25,672 bases of DNA from a virus. Of the stretch, positions 1 through 6,996 are shown one piece after another. The stretch is taken from IMG/VR virus record IMGVR_UViG_3300009154_000245, positions 1 to 25,672 of that record, one strand, 5' to 3'. Positions within the stretch are counted from its first letter, which is position 1; every line of letters begins with the position of its first letter. A program made the translations under genes and the position numbers. The notes under the pieces are model-generated. The model was not told where the DNA came from. It searched no databases and saw only the letters and a program-made list of their open reading frames with translations.

Positions 1-235
1 CATAAGAATGTTTATTTTTATTATTACTTTTCCAAATGCTAAACATCTCATGATTAATATCAGAAGAACTAATTCCACACCCAGTGCCTTCTAGCTCTCT
101 ACTCAGATTATAAGATGCTCCTGAACGAACATGAAGTTGGGTTAAAGGAGAAAGCGTCTGCATCATTTCTCTCCATTCATTCCAGTCTTTTTCAAACTGT
201 TTGTGATACTGCTTTGCTGTCATTGTTTTCATCAT
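1..235 (-). CDS. Hypothetical protein, truncated by window edge
   Basis: Reads MMKTMTAKQYHKQF... with no stop before the left edge, so only about the first 78 residues are visible. The visible part is hydrophilic, with Trp/Glu-rich stretches (DWNEWREMMQ). Two consecutive ATG codons (233-235 and 230-232) lie 6 nt after a good -10 box, so the first ATG would be the mRNA 5' end. I recognise no family. Confidence 0.75.
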   Translation of the reverse strand, partial: MMKTMTAKQYHKQFEKDWNEWREMMQTLSPLTQLHVRSGASYNLSRELEGTGCGISSSDINHEMFSIWKSNNKNKHSY

Positions 236-241
236 ACCAAT

Positions 242-269
242 ATTATGAAGGAATATAGCCTTTAGTCAA
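242..269 (-). promoter_or_regulatory. Early sigma70-like promoter
   Basis: TTGACT-N16-CATAAT, then ATTGGT and ATGATG. The 6-nt gap to the ATG implies a leaderless transcript for the left-edge gene. Confidence 0.8.
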
Positions 270-459
270 GATTTTTTATTTTACAATACTTTACGTTAAC
301 GCCTGTAGCTTCTTTAACCGCTTGATGGGAGCGATAGTTCAAATTACCAAACCCTACTTGACATTGATAATCATCAAGATCTGCAACTAGTTCAGAGGGA
401 AGCTTTTTACGCTTATCATAAGCTTCGTATTCAATATCATAAATTAAAACTGTTTTCAT
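262..459 (-). CDS. Hypothetical protein (65 aa)
   Basis: Last gene of a three-gene minus-strand late unit. Its ATG overlaps the upstream stop as TAATG, implying translational coupling. The start MKTVLIYDIEYEAYDKRKK is hydrophilic. No signal peptide, membrane segment or known motif is visible. Its 3' end covers the -35 of the promoter of the next gene. Confidence 0.7.
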   Translation of the reverse strand: MKTVLIYDIEYEAYDKRKKLPSELVADLDDYQCQVGFGNLNYRSHQAVKEATGVNVKYCKIKNLD

Positions 460-785
460 TAATCAAGCTTCCCGTAATATTGCTCAAGCCGTCTTCCATC
501 AACATTTTCAATACTGTATTCAGATGTATAAACAATAGCTTCAGGAGTTTTATTAATAAACTCAACTATATTTTTAACTTCTTTATTTGTAAGTTCTGTT
601 GTACCAACAGTGTTATCTATATGAGGAAAAGGACAGGTAAAAGCTCTATTAGAATTTGTACATACTTTAATATAGAATGTTATATCTTTATCCTCTATAC
701 TTAAGTTGTTATTAAATTGCTTAGGGCTATATACGGTAAACTCCTCAAAGGAATATACTTCCCCAATTGTTCTTTTTTTATACAT
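459..785 (-). CDS. Hypothetical protein (108 aa)
   Basis: Middle gene of the 982-to-262 unit. It follows the upstream gene by 2 nt and ends in a TAATG overlap with the next gene. Soluble, mixed-charge protein (MYKKRTIGEVYSFEEF...). I recognise no family. Expression is probably from the late promoter at 988-993. Confidence 0.75.
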   Translation of the reverse strand: MYKKRTIGEVYSFEEFTVYSPKQFNNNLSIEDKDITFYIKVCTNSNRAFTCPFPHIDNTVGTTELTNKEVKNIVEFINKTPEAIVYTSEYSIENVDGRRLEQYYGKLD

Positions 786-787
786 TA

Positions 788-982
788 TTATAATTCTTTA
801 TTATTAGTAAGAAATACTTGCTTAGGATTAGCACCAAACTTACCAGCTAAATCAACATCACCTCTAAAAGATTCTACTTGATCTATATTAACCATCCTGC
901 CTCCAGTAAGAACTTGTACTGATTGACTAAGCTGCTCTGGGGTAAGCATATTAATAATATCACGTAATCTTGCAAATGTCAT
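788..982 (-). CDS. Hypothetical protein (64 aa)
   Basis: First gene of a late minus-strand unit. The start MTFARLRDIINMLTPEQLSQ is fixed by TAAATA-N5-ATG directly upstream. The N-terminal half looks helical and the rest is polar. A short protein of this style (LTPEQLxQxVxVLTGG) is familiar from phages, but I cannot give a function. Confidence 0.75.
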   Translation of the reverse strand: MTFARLRDIINMLTPEQLSQSVQVLTGGRMVNIDQVESFRGDVDLAGKFGANPKQVFLTNNKEL

Positions 983-987
983 AAAAT

Positions 988-993
988 TATTTA
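988..993 (-). promoter_or_regulatory. Late promoter (T4-like)
   Basis: TAAATA-ATTTT-ATG in front of the gene starting at 982. The 5-nt spacing implies a leaderless mRNA. Confidence 0.75.
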
Positions 994-1260
994 TTAATCT
1001 ACTTCTACAAGATCGTAATCTTTAAGAATAACGGCTCTAGTAAAGGGGTGCTTAAGGAAAGCTTTTGCATCAGTAAGCTTCTCGAATGCAAATTGCTGAT
1101 CGCGCTTACCAGTACTCAAGTCAGTTCCTCCTCCAACATTGCGACCGTTAAACTTTTCCATACACAATGTTTCTAATTGTACCTCTGAATCAGTATACTT
1201 GTGTTGAGCTTTCATATATACCAACAGACTATACTCTTTGTTCGTTTGTTTTTTCATCAT
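994..1260 (-). CDS. Conserved-type phage hypothetical protein (88 aa)
   Basis: Starts MMKKQTNKEYSLLVYMK at tandem ATG codons 6 nt after an early -10 box. The central GGGTDLSTGKRDQQFAF segment followed by a helix resembles a short phage family of unknown function with a GGGT...RD..F.F pattern; this is from memory only. Single-gene early unit, followed directly by a late promoter for the next gene. Confidence 0.75.
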   Translation of the reverse strand: MMKKQTNKEYSLLVYMKAQHKYTDSEVQLETLCMEKFNGRNVGGGTDLSTGKRDQQFAFEKLTDAKAFLKHPFTRAVILKDYDLVEVD

Positions 1261-1266
1261 GCCAAT

Positions 1267-1294
1267 ATTATGGCTGAATTTCGGAATAGGTCAA
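1267..1294 (-). promoter_or_regulatory. Early sigma70-like promoter
   Basis: TTGACC-N16-CATAAT, then ATTGGC and ATGATG. Nearly identical from -10 into the gene to the promoter at 242-269, including the doubled ATG. Confidence 0.85.
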
Positions 1295-1770
1295 CTCTTT
1301 TTTATTAGCTCAGGAGAATACTGAGGCGGAACAGCTATAACTGCTTCGTTTTTAGCAGTTTCTAGCTTAGCTGTTCTCTCTCTTAGCTCACTAGAGGAAT
1401 ATACATGACGGCGCTTATGGTAGTGAAGCTCTATACCATTGTCAATGCAATATTGTTTACCTGTAAAGTCTCTATTCTCATACTCTTCACTCAAAAAGCG
1501 AACATTTATTGTTTGTGTCATTAATAGTTGAAGCAAATCAAACTCTGTACTATATACAAGAATCTCATCTACATATTTACATGCTTGAAGCTGGACATAT
1601 CTCTCATAAATGCTCTGCACAGGCTTATTTTTAACTCCTGGTCTATCAATTGTTGGGTCAACCTGTAAAGCTACTTTAAGATAATCACAAAGTTCTCTTT
1701 CCATTCGAAGCATAGTAACATGACCGCAATGTAATAGATCAAAAGAACTGCAATTAAATCCAATTTTCAT
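1291..1770 (-). CDS. Cytidylyltransferase-like nucleotidyltransferase (TagD/RfaE type)
   Basis: 159 aa, the usual length of glycerol-3-phosphate cytidylyltransferase-like enzymes, which join CMP (or AMP) to a phosphorylated substrate. Visible motifs: N-terminal strand MKIGFNCSSFDLLHCGH with the HxGH nucleotide-binding signature (residues about 14-17), and a C-terminal SSSELRER segment in the place of the family's RTxGISTT-type motif. The substrate cannot be read from sequence; cell-surface or capsular precursors are typical for the family. A degenerate late-type box (TAAGTG) lies 5 nt upstream of the ATG, divergent from the plus-strand gene at 1819. Confidence 0.8.
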   Translation of the reverse strand: MKIGFNCSSFDLLHCGHVTMLRMERELCDYLKVALQVDPTIDRPGVKNKPVQSIYERYVQLQACKYVDEILVYSTEFDLLQLLMTQTINVRFLSEEYENRDFTGKQYCIDNGIELHYHKRRHVYSSSELRERTAKLETAKNEAVIAVPPQYSPELIKKS

Positions 1771-1807
1771 ATAAACACTTATCTGTAATTATAAAATGCT
1801 CAAGCAT

Positions 1808-1813
1808 TAAATA
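1808..1813 (+). promoter_or_regulatory. Late promoter (T4-like)
   Basis: TAAATA-TTTTT-ATG ahead of the plus-strand gene at 1819. Confidence 0.75.
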
Positions 1814-1818
1814 TTTTT

Positions 1819-2022
1819 ATGAGGTTTGATTCTCTATTAAATAAGTTTCTTACTGAGTATAATGCTCAACCTATAGAAGGCATTATATATGAACAGTATA
1901 GTATTATAGAGAAAAAAGGGTTCTATTATTTGTTCAACGAAAATAGGAGTAAGATTTTAGGATCTGGTAAGTCAGTTAAGCAAGTAAAAGAGTTAGCCGA
2001 TACTATTAATAGTGGTTGTTAA
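1819..2022 (+). CDS. Hypothetical protein (67 aa)
   Basis: An isolated plus-strand gene among minus-strand genes. MRFDSLLNKFLTEYNAQP... begins exactly 5 nt after a TAAATA late box. Small soluble protein with a basic GSGKSVKQVKEL segment; this is too short for a P-loop protein. Its TAA stop overlaps the TAA of the convergent gene, the two stops sharing the palindrome TTAA. Confidence 0.75.
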   Translation: MRFDSLLNKFLTEYNAQPIEGIIYEQYSIIEKKGFYYLFNENRSKILGSGKSVKQVKELADTINSGC

Positions 2023-2195
2023 AACCAGGGCTTGTCAATATAATCTGCTTGATGTTTCTTTGTTTCATTATAAGCTAATCTCAATTTAAAATGATTAAGA
2101 GTGTTTCCAAGCTCATTAACCAGAACATTTAACTCTAGTTCGTTTTGTATTTGGAACTGTTCAACAAGCTCTATCAAGCGCTTTAATACTGTCAT
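2019..2195 (-). CDS. Small helical hypothetical protein (58 aa)
   Basis: Reads MTVLKRLIELVEQFQIQNEL...YIDKPWF. A leucine/glutamate pattern over most of its length suggests a coiled coil. Convergent with the gene at 1819, with overlapping stop codons. A TAAATA box lies 11 nt upstream of the ATG, a longer gap than usual. Confidence 0.65.
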   Translation of the reverse strand: MTVLKRLIELVEQFQIQNELELNVLVNELGNTLNHFKLRLAYNETKKHQADYIDKPWF

Positions 2196-2206
2196 AGTAT
2201 TAAAGA

Positions 2207-2212
2207 TATTTA
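2207..2212 (-). promoter_or_regulatory. Possible late promoter
   Basis: TAAATA 11 nt upstream of the ATG at 2195; the spacing departs from the usual 5 nt. Confidence 0.4.
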
Positions 2213-2216
2213 TTCT

Positions 2217-2516
2217 TTAATATTTACTTTTTGTAAAAGAAGCCTTCTCAGCAGGCTCATTATAGCCAGTATGTATGGGATAGAAATAAGGTTTTACCTC
2301 TTCTGTTGAATACGTAAAATGTGTTCCTGGATATTCTTTCATCTTTCTTGTACAGTATACTGCTGCTTCTCTAACAGCAGAATTACCATTAGAAGCTTTG
2401 ACAATTTTATCATATGATATATTAGGATTAATAGAAAAGGTACAACCAGGGTCGCTCACAGTAACCTTTACTAACCAGAGCTGGGGACGTAAACTATATT
2501 TCTTAACTTTTGCCAT
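2217..2516 (-). CDS. Hypothetical protein (99 aa)
   Basis: I take the start MAKVKKYSLRPQLWLVKVTV at 2516, because a promoter with 6-nt spacing precedes it and the reading frame upstream overlaps the previous gene. Basic, soluble protein ending KASFTKSKY. No family recognised. It overlaps the end of the upstream gene by 14 nt. Confidence 0.7.
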   Translation of the reverse strand: MAKVKKYSLRPQLWLVKVTVSDPGCTFSINPNISYDKIVKASNGNSAVREAAVYCTRKMKEYPGTHFTYSTEEVKPYFYPIHTGYNEPAEKASFTKSKY

Positions 2517-2814
2517 ATGAACAGTATAACACCTCAGGTCTAATAACGCAAGGAACAAAATCAAAATATTTGTTACCGTCTTTATCATACCACATTTGAC
2601 CGCCTCTGAAAGAAAGAGCAGGATCATCTTTAAGATATGATAGTTCTAAAGCGGCCATAGTTTCTTTTGCAAGATAGGTATTCATTATTTGTTCTTTCGT
2701 TTTCTCTTTCGGAGGCTCATCAAATTGCTTTAAGAGCTCTCCTAATGTATTAGGCCCAGTCGTGACTATTTTAATAGTAAAAAAGTTTTTAATATATTCG
2801 AATAATGCGAGCAT
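2503..2814 (-). CDS. Hypothetical protein (103 aa)
   Basis: Reads MLALFEYIKNFFTIKIVTTG... with a hydrophobic first 20 residues (possible anchor) and a soluble region containing WYDKDGNKYFDFVP. It overlaps the upstream membrane protein by 26 nt, so it probably belongs to the 3288-to-2503 operon. No family recognised. Confidence 0.7.
   Translation of the reverse strand: MLALFEYIKNFFTIKIVTTGPNTLGELLKQFDEPPKEKTKEQIMNTYLAKETMAALELSYLKDDPALSFRGGQMWYDKDGNKYFDFVPCVIRPEVLYCSYGKS
2523..2551 (-). promoter_or_regulatory. Early sigma70-like promoter inside upstream gene
   Basis: TTGCGT-N17-TATACT-N6-ATG. It lies wholly within the 3' end of the gene at 2503-2814 and gives the 2516 gene its own transcript. 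Confidence 0.75.
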
Positions 2815-2962
2815 AAAGACTAGTTATTAGTACCCAAACAGATTGCGACATCCAACCAAGAATAAACCCTAATAATATTAAGGTCAACCCTACAGAGCAA
2901 TCGTTAATTACTATTTTAGTTACTGTGTAAAGCCAATTACCGAGCGTACGGATCAGCTTCAT
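2789..2962 (-). CDS. Small single-pass membrane protein (57 aa)
   Basis: I use the ATG at 2962 (MKLIRTLGNWLYTVTKIV) rather than a TTG further upstream. One strong membrane segment follows (VGLTLILLGFILGWMSQSVW). It overlaps both neighbours in the same operon. Function unknown. Confidence 0.65.
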   Translation of the reverse strand: MKLIRTLGNWLYTVTKIVINDCSVGLTLILLGFILGWMSQSVWVLITSLYARIIRIY

Positions 2963-3116
2963 TGGTGTAAACCTGACAAAGATTAAAACCTTCACCAAGA
3001 GACTCTTGTAAAAAAGATCGTGCTTCTTCTGCAGATTCTGCTTTTACTTTTTTATACCCCATAAAAATAGGAGGGCATTTATCGTTGCGATAGGTTTCAA
3101 ATAAGTACGAGTTCAT
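2937..3116 (-). CDS. Small hypothetical protein (59 aa)
   Basis: Reads MNSYLFETYRNDKCPPIFMG...EADPYAR. It starts inside the end of the 3097-3288 gene (20-nt overlap) and ends inside the start of the membrane-protein gene, as expected in a coupled operon. The segment VKAESAEEARSFLQE looks like a helix. Confidence 0.7.
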   Translation of the reverse strand: MNSYLFETYRNDKCPPIFMGYKKVKAESAEEARSFLQESLGEGFNLCQVYTNEADPYAR

Positions 3117-3288
3117 TTTTCTCCGGGGTTAGATTTACTACACTTAGAAAGTTCTCGAGCTGTTCTGCTTCTAGCTTTACATCAAATCTTTTACTAATAT
3201 CATGTACAATACTGTTTAAGATAGTTTCATTATTGACAATAGACGTCAATACCATATTAACTATATGTTGGTTATTTTTGCTATTCAT
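3097..3288 (-). CDS. Hypothetical protein (63 aa), operon head
   Basis: MNSKNNQHIVNMVLTSIVNN... begins exactly 6 nt after TATAAT of a strong early promoter. Amphipathic, helical, acidic C-terminal half. Head of an early operon of at least four overlapping small genes. No family recognised. Confidence 0.75.
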   Translation of the reverse strand: MNSKNNQHIVNMVLTSIVNNETILNSIVHDISKRFDVKLEAEQLENFLSVVNLTPEKNELVLI

Positions 3289-3294
3289 TTATGT

Positions 3295-3323
3295 ATTATA
3301 GGCTCCTTTTTAACATACATCAA
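3295..3323 (-). promoter_or_regulatory. Early sigma70-like promoter
   Basis: TTGATG-N17-TATAAT-N6-ATG. An AAGGAG occurs inside the spacer, upstream of the -10, so it would not be in the mRNA if transcription starts at the ATG. Confidence 0.85.
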
Positions 3324-3334
3324 TAAAAGATTTA

Positions 3335-3583
3335 CTATTTACCCTCTTCCAATTCTCTCGCTGTTTCTTTTGCATCATTATATTCAAGATGTTGAGAAGA
3401 ATCTATAATAAAATCAAGAAACAAATCATACATTTCATTAAGCTTTTTATTATTCTTTATTAAATGTTTAGCTGTATCATCGAGAGTATTTAGAAACTTA
3501 TAAAACAAGATGTTATAACGCGAGAGAAACAATCTATCACAAGCTTTTTTTATTTCTTCTTTTTCTTTCGAAGAGGTAATCAT
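3335..3583 (-). CDS. Hypothetical helical protein (82 aa)
   Basis: MITSSKEKEEIKKACDRLFLS..., highly charged and probably all-helical. A weak TATAAC box lies 7 nt before the ATG, without a clear -35, so it may instead be read through from the unit starting at 4287. No family recognised. Confidence 0.7.
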   Translation of the reverse strand: MITSSKEKEEIKKACDRLFLSRYNILFYKFLNTLDDTAKHLIKNNKKLNEMYDLFLDFIIDSSQHLEYNDAKETARELEEGK

Positions 3584-3600
3584 GATAGAGGTTATAGAGC

Positions 3601-3669
3601 TTAAAAATATATGCTATAGGAAATAAAATAAACAGAGCAACAAATACCTCGATACATTTTTTCACTCAT
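3601..3669 (-). CDS. Possible 22-aa hydrophobic peptide
   Basis: MSEKMYRGICCSVYFISYSI... overlaps the stop of the upstream gene as ATGA, the same coupling seen between genuine genes here. It ends in an aromatic, hydrophobic tail. Too short to be certain. Confidence 0.35.
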   Translation of the reverse strand: MSEKMYRGICCSVYFISYSIYF

Positions 3670-3926
3670 TTACTTATATCAAATCCTTCATCTTCGAGAA
3701 TAATCTGAGCGCTCTCTTCAGCAATATTAATAGCGTCTTGATAATCTTTATCCTGAATACATTCAACAACAGCATCAACCTCGTTGGCTACAACGCTTGT
3801 ATCAGCTAGATCATCTAGCTCCATAGGGACATATTTGTTAATATTGAGGTTGATCAACCAGCGAGCTACTTCATGCTCATCGTGACCCGCATCAATATAT
3901 TCCTGTACTTTAGAAGTTGTAATCAT
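3666..3926 (-). CDS. Acidic hypothetical protein (86 aa)
   Basis: MITTSKVQEYIDAGHDEHEV..., strongly acidic and helical. It begins inside the end of the upstream gene (17-nt overlap), so it is co-translated with it. Acidic small early proteins are common phage host-takeover or mimic candidates, but nothing specific is visible. Confidence 0.7.
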   Translation of the reverse strand: MITTSKVQEYIDAGHDEHEVARWLINLNINKYVPMELDDLADTSVVANEVDAVVECIQDKDYQDAINIAEESAQIILEDEGFDISK

Positions 3927-4287
3927 AAAACTTTATCGCTTGTTCGCCTTTCTTGTGAAGGCCAAATAAACTATACTGTGTTCTTTGTCCGACTTCTGCC
4001 CAACGTTTAGCTTTAGAGCGCCAACTAAGGGTCTTTACTCTATTCTTTGGGTTGCTAGTTAACTTATATTCCTGAGAATGGTTGTCAGAAAAGTGACCGC
4101 AGAAACCGCCTGGGTGAAAATCTTTAGGCTTACGCGTACATTCTGAATCCAATTCACGAATCATAATTCTACGAGGGCTAATAACTTCTATTACTTCCCA
4201 TGCATCTCTATCTGTATAATGAAATTCAGTTACATGCTGACCGACAAATGGCGCTTGTTCAGGTAATTGTACTGTCTTAAGGTTCAT
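3910..4287 (-). CDS. Conserved-type phage hypothetical protein (125 aa)
   Basis: Pattern VGQHVTEFHYTDRDAWEVIEVISPRRIMIRE..., a basic strand-turn segment, and a C-terminal IKFYDYNF match, from memory, a widespread phage family of unknown function (VG...YTDR.A..VI.V, ending YYDYSF). Early promoter directly upstream, 6 nt to the ATG. Head of a unit continuing to 3666 and perhaps 3601. Confidence 0.75.
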   Translation of the reverse strand: MNLKTVQLPEQAPFVGQHVTEFHYTDRDAWEVIEVISPRRIMIRELDSECTRKPKDFHPGGFCGHFSDNHSQEYKLTSNPKNRVKTLSWRSKAKRWAEVGQRTQYSLFGLHKKGEQAIKFYDYNF

Positions 4288-4293
4288 ACAAAC

Positions 4294-4321
4294 ATTATGG
4301 TTGAATTATAAAATTAAGCAA
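4294..4321 (-). promoter_or_regulatory. Early sigma70-like promoter
   Basis: TTGCTT-N16-CATAAT-N6-ATG. The -35 overlaps the last codons of the nuclease gene. The spacer ends TTCAACC, close to the TTCAGCC found at 1267 and 18444. Confidence 0.8.
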
Positions 4322-5471
4322 GCTTTATTAAAAAAGGTCTAAAGTAGTTTATATCTCTACGAAGATGACGATAAGACGCATCAAATTCCGCATATCTTTT
4401 GTTATTCTTATCAATCTGAATATATTCTGGCTTATGTTCTAAATAAGCTAACATAGATTTTCTATCATATTCTACCGCCCATCCTGTATCTATATCTACA
4501 TGAATCATACGATGATTTGCTTTATCTTTTATTTCATCTGGGTACACTCTAAACATTCTTTTTGACATATTACCTTTTACATCTGCAGTATAACTATTGT
4601 ACCACGAATCTTTCTTAAATTCGAAATCAATACCCTGTAACTGTTTATCACGCTTGTCATGAAACCAAGTTACCTTGTTATATGTCTTTTTAAGATAAGA
4701 GAAAACTATTTCTTCTGCTTTAACTCCTTTGCGAACGTTCGGTTTATCTCCAAAAGCTTCTATGGTAGTCTTAGTCCATTTACTAGTAACTCTATCACTC
4801 ACTATCTTCTTATTGTAGGTGACTTTTTCTTCTTCTGCAACAACTTTCTTTATATCATACTGTTCTCGGAGCTTTTTAAACCCCTCAATCCAGTTCTCTC
4901 TTTTATCTTGAAAGACTTGACATTCACCGGATTCACAACTAATGAGAACAGTAATATCTGAAATAGCGATACCGGTGCGCTCTTCAAACATATAACTATA
5001 AGCGCTAGCTTGCATGAAGTAATCCCATATATATTCACGCTTCTTTAGTTTAGAACTCGTCTTAAAATCAATAATTGATAACATATCGTCAAACCTACCA
5101 ACACAATCTACCTGACCTGCAACTCTCAGCTTATCTGAATATAGGTGTTGCTCCATACATCTTATGTCACTAATACGGGTTAAAAGAGGTTTAAACTGAT
5201 TAAACATACCTCCTATAGTATCTAGCGGAACTTTATTATCAAGGAACTCTTCACAAAGCGAATGAAATGCGGTTCCTCTCTTAGCGGCAAAATTTTTAAT
5301 CCTATCAGCTTCTTCATCTCCAACACGATCGCGCCATCTTTTAAGACCTTTCTTTTTTTCTTCAGATAGAACTGTTGTGACTGAAGGATACTTCTGTCCT
5401 TCAGGTGTTACGTAATACCTTGTTCCTGTTTCCAAAGTTACTTTTTGTAACTCCGGTAATTTAATTCTCAT
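4314..5471 (-). CDS. RecB/MGME1-like PD-(D/E)XK exonuclease with a second nuclease-like domain
   Basis: 385 aa. Domain 1 (about 1-215) has the RecB/Cas4/MGME1 layout: RGTAFH with H70, E107, GQVD with D122, IIDFKTSSK with D135 and K137, then Q154 in QASAYSYMF, the RecB-type Q-x3-Y motif. This predicts a metal-dependent exonuclease for phage DNA recombination or repair. Domain 2 (about 240-385) repeats the core pattern of the same fold: helix Glu (KAEEIVFSYL, E253/E254), GIDFEF with D282, and ADVKGN with D297 and K299. The second assignment is my inference from motif order. Single-gene early unit with its own promoter. Confidence 0.85.
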   Translation of the reverse strand: MRIKLPELQKVTLETGTRYYVTPEGQKYPSVTTVLSEEKKKGLKRWRDRVGDEEADRIKNFAAKRGTAFHSLCEEFLDNKVPLDTIGGMFNQFKPLLTRISDIRCMEQHLYSDKLRVAGQVDCVGRFDDMLSIIDFKTSSKLKKREYIWDYFMQASAYSYMFEERTGIAISDITVLISCESGECQVFQDKRENWIEGFKKLREQYDIKKVVAEEEKVTYNKKIVSDRVTSKWTKTTIEAFGDKPNVRKGVKAEEIVFSYLKKTYNKVTWFHDKRDKQLQGIDFEFKKDSWYNSYTADVKGNMSKRMFRVYPDEIKDKANHRMIHVDIDTGWAVEYDRKSMLAYLEHKPEYIQIDKNNKRYAEFDASYRHLRRDINYFRPFLIKLA

Positions 5472-5478
5472 TACCTAC

Positions 5479-5507
5479 AGTATACTCGACACTTAAAATA
5501 TAGTCAA
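5479..5507 (-). promoter_or_regulatory. Early sigma70-like promoter
   Basis: TTGACT-N17-TATACT-N7-ATG in front of the nuclease gene. Confidence 0.8.
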
Positions 5508-5526
5508 GCTTTTTATGTAAATTTAC

Positions 5527-6018
5527 TTATTTATATACAATCATTAATGCAGTTGATGTTCCTAACTCTACATTACTGTTAGAATCAATAGAAATATATT
5601 CATCAAATTCATGTACTGTTTTATTAACTACTACAGTACCATCAACAGGAATTACGTAGCAATTACTGAGTAATCTTGATTCTCTTATTATTTCTGCTCT
5701 ATACTCTCTTGCAACATCTACCGGGCTGAATGCTACCCACTTAACGCCGGAGGGAATTAAAAATTTGCGCGTTGTTGTAAACAAGCTCTTAACGTTATAA
5801 AAACCTCCTTTTTCAAATATTGTGCCTGTGGTTTCCTCTACCCCTCCGCCGTCAATAATAAATAAGTAGTGAGAGTTCCATCTAGGCTCAATTTTATATG
5901 TATTTGAGAATTCTGGCCCTTTTTCAATTCCTCTGCATACTGTAAATTCAGTAAAATGAAAAAGCTTATCCTGTTTTGCTTTCTCTTCCTCTAATGTATA
6001 CTTGCTCTCAATATTCAT
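5527..6018 (-). CDS. Hypothetical protein (163 aa), possibly cupin-like
   Basis: Start MNIESKYTLEEEKAKQ at 6018, chosen because TAAATA-N5-ATG precedes it exactly; a start at 6048 would overlap the collar gene. The body is strand-rich, with glycine turns (IIDGGGVEETTG, FEKGGFYNVKS, LIPSGVKWVAFSP) suggesting a cupin or jelly-roll. Late class and next to tail genes, so it may be a virion or assembly protein; this is unproven. Confidence 0.65.
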   Translation of the reverse strand: MNIESKYTLEEEKAKQDKLFHFTEFTVCRGIEKGPEFSNTYKIEPRWNSHYLFIIDGGGVEETTGTIFEKGGFYNVKSLFTTTRKFLIPSGVKWVAFSPVDVAREYRAEIIRESRLLSNCYVIPVDGTVVVNKTVHEFDEYISIDSNSNVELGTSTALMIVYK

Positions 6019-6023
6019 GTATA

Positions 6024-6029
6024 TATTTA
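6024..6029 (-). promoter_or_regulatory. Late promoter (T4-like)
   Basis: TAAATA-TATAC-ATG, overlapping the end of the upstream collar gene. Confidence 0.75.
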
Positions 6030-6575
6030 CACTTTCATTATGTAGCACAAAGCATAATAAGGTGGAAGGTTAGCATTAGTACCTGATTGGCCTTCAGCTG
6101 CTACAGTAATATTAGCGGCCCCAATTTGACCATTGCCTTTGATAGCATTAGTAGTTGATGAAAACAAGCTTGTATCAAGAATGCCAAATAATGCTGTTCC
6201 TTTTCCTCGCGAGCTACTAACGCCTAATATAGCATGCACGTGGCCGGAGTCAGATGCTGTATGTGAATGACTTACTACTATTGCATCCTTTAATCCACCT
6301 GTTGTTCCTACTGCTGGTGTTGTTACTCCTGCTCCTACTACAAATCTATCAACAAGATTAGGAGTGCTATTTGTACCATCACAGAGAACCCACCCGGAGG
6401 GAATGGCGTTTGCAGCGCCTGACCATAATATAATACCCCCAGAAGGTACATTTGAAGCAAGTGAAACGACTTGGGTAACAGATGCACTATATGTAGTACC
6501 CCCTTCGGAGTAAGGAACTAATGCAGCTCCTGCAGGCTGTCTTTGAGTCAATTGAGATATTGCTACATCTGCCAT
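6027..6575 (-). CDS. Phage tail-collar domain fibre protein
   Basis: 182 aa. Residues 1-40 are the MADV module (MADVAISQLTQ...VPYSEGGTTYSA) shared with three other genes here, probably a docking domain. The collar domain follows (IPSGWVLCDGTNSTPNLVDRF, similar to T4 gp12 and Mdp proteins), then a HSHTASDSGHVHA stretch of His-x-His pairs that in gp12-like fibres bind metal along the trimer axis, and the typical ending NLPPYYALCYIMKV. Likely a short receptor-binding fibre. Late promoter with 5-nt spacing. Confidence 0.9.
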   Translation of the reverse strand: MADVAISQLTQRQPAGAALVPYSEGGTTYSASVTQVVSLASNVPSGGIILWSGAANAIPSGWVLCDGTNSTPNLVDRFVVGAGVTTPAVGTTGGLKDAIVVSHSHTASDSGHVHAILGVSSSRGKGTALFGILDTSLFSSTTNAIKGNGQIGAANITVAAEGQSGTNANLPPYYALCYIMKV

Positions 6576-6580
6576 TTAAA

Positions 6581-6586
6581 TATTTA
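6581..6586 (-). promoter_or_regulatory. Late promoter (T4-like)
   Basis: TAAATA-TTTAA-ATG, immediately downstream of the terminator of the structured RNA. Confidence 0.8.
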
Positions 6587-6588
6587 TT

Positions 6589-6619
6589 AAAAAAAGAGCG
6601 TATATATTGCTATATACGC
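6589..6619 (-). terminator. Rho-independent terminator of the structured RNA
   Basis: Perfect 9-bp stem GCGTATATA/TATATACGC with a 4-nt loop, followed on the minus strand by TC and seven T. Confidence 0.85.
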
Positions 6620-6990
6620 CCTAATCTCGCGTCACGGTTTACGCAAAAGAAACTAGCAATCTGCCAAGTCAATTACATCGTATTCGAATTTAAATGGCTA
6701 TAACTATCTAGCCTAGTTAAATGTAATCAGCCTACGTACTGTGCTATGTTGTTACATCATAGCGAAGCTTTAAGACTTGTAATATTAGCCAGGGATGTTT
6801 ACACTGTATGATTTTCGATTTAGCAGGCTTACTTCTTATTAATTTCACTTAATAGTTGCTACTATCATACTCCCGTTCATTTACAAGTATATCTACTTGT
6901 ATTCGCCTGTGGGTCTCGGCGTTGGACTATTCAAGATTTACCTTCGAGGTCCCAACCTCTACTTCTTACAGATTTGCTATCAAAGAACTT
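6589..6990 (-). ncRNA. Candidate structured non-coding RNA, about 400 nt
   Basis: The interval between two collar genes (6576-7118) holds no convincing ORF. On the minus strand it has a sigma70-like promoter, a terminator, and many inverted repeats that can form a multi-stem RNA: 6946-6959, 6904-6921, 6883-6900 (7-bp perfect stem), 6852-6865, 6743-6763, 6696-6713, and a longer-range 7-bp pairing of 6672-6678 with 6721-6727. The collar genes on both sides are complete, so it is not an intron. It does not match what I remember of tmRNA, RNase P or group I introns. Large ornate phage RNAs such as GOLLD or ROOL are the nearest concept, but I cannot show homology. Confidence 0.7.
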
Positions 6991-6996
6991 ATAATG

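Noticed and set aside
6589-6990. Identity of the structured RNA as tmRNA, RNase P RNA or group I intron
   Set aside because: No alanine-tRNA-like ends or CCA, no RNase P GAGGAAAGTCC-type core, and the intron-like AATAGTCC segment lies in the wrong order with no R partner; both flanking genes are intact.
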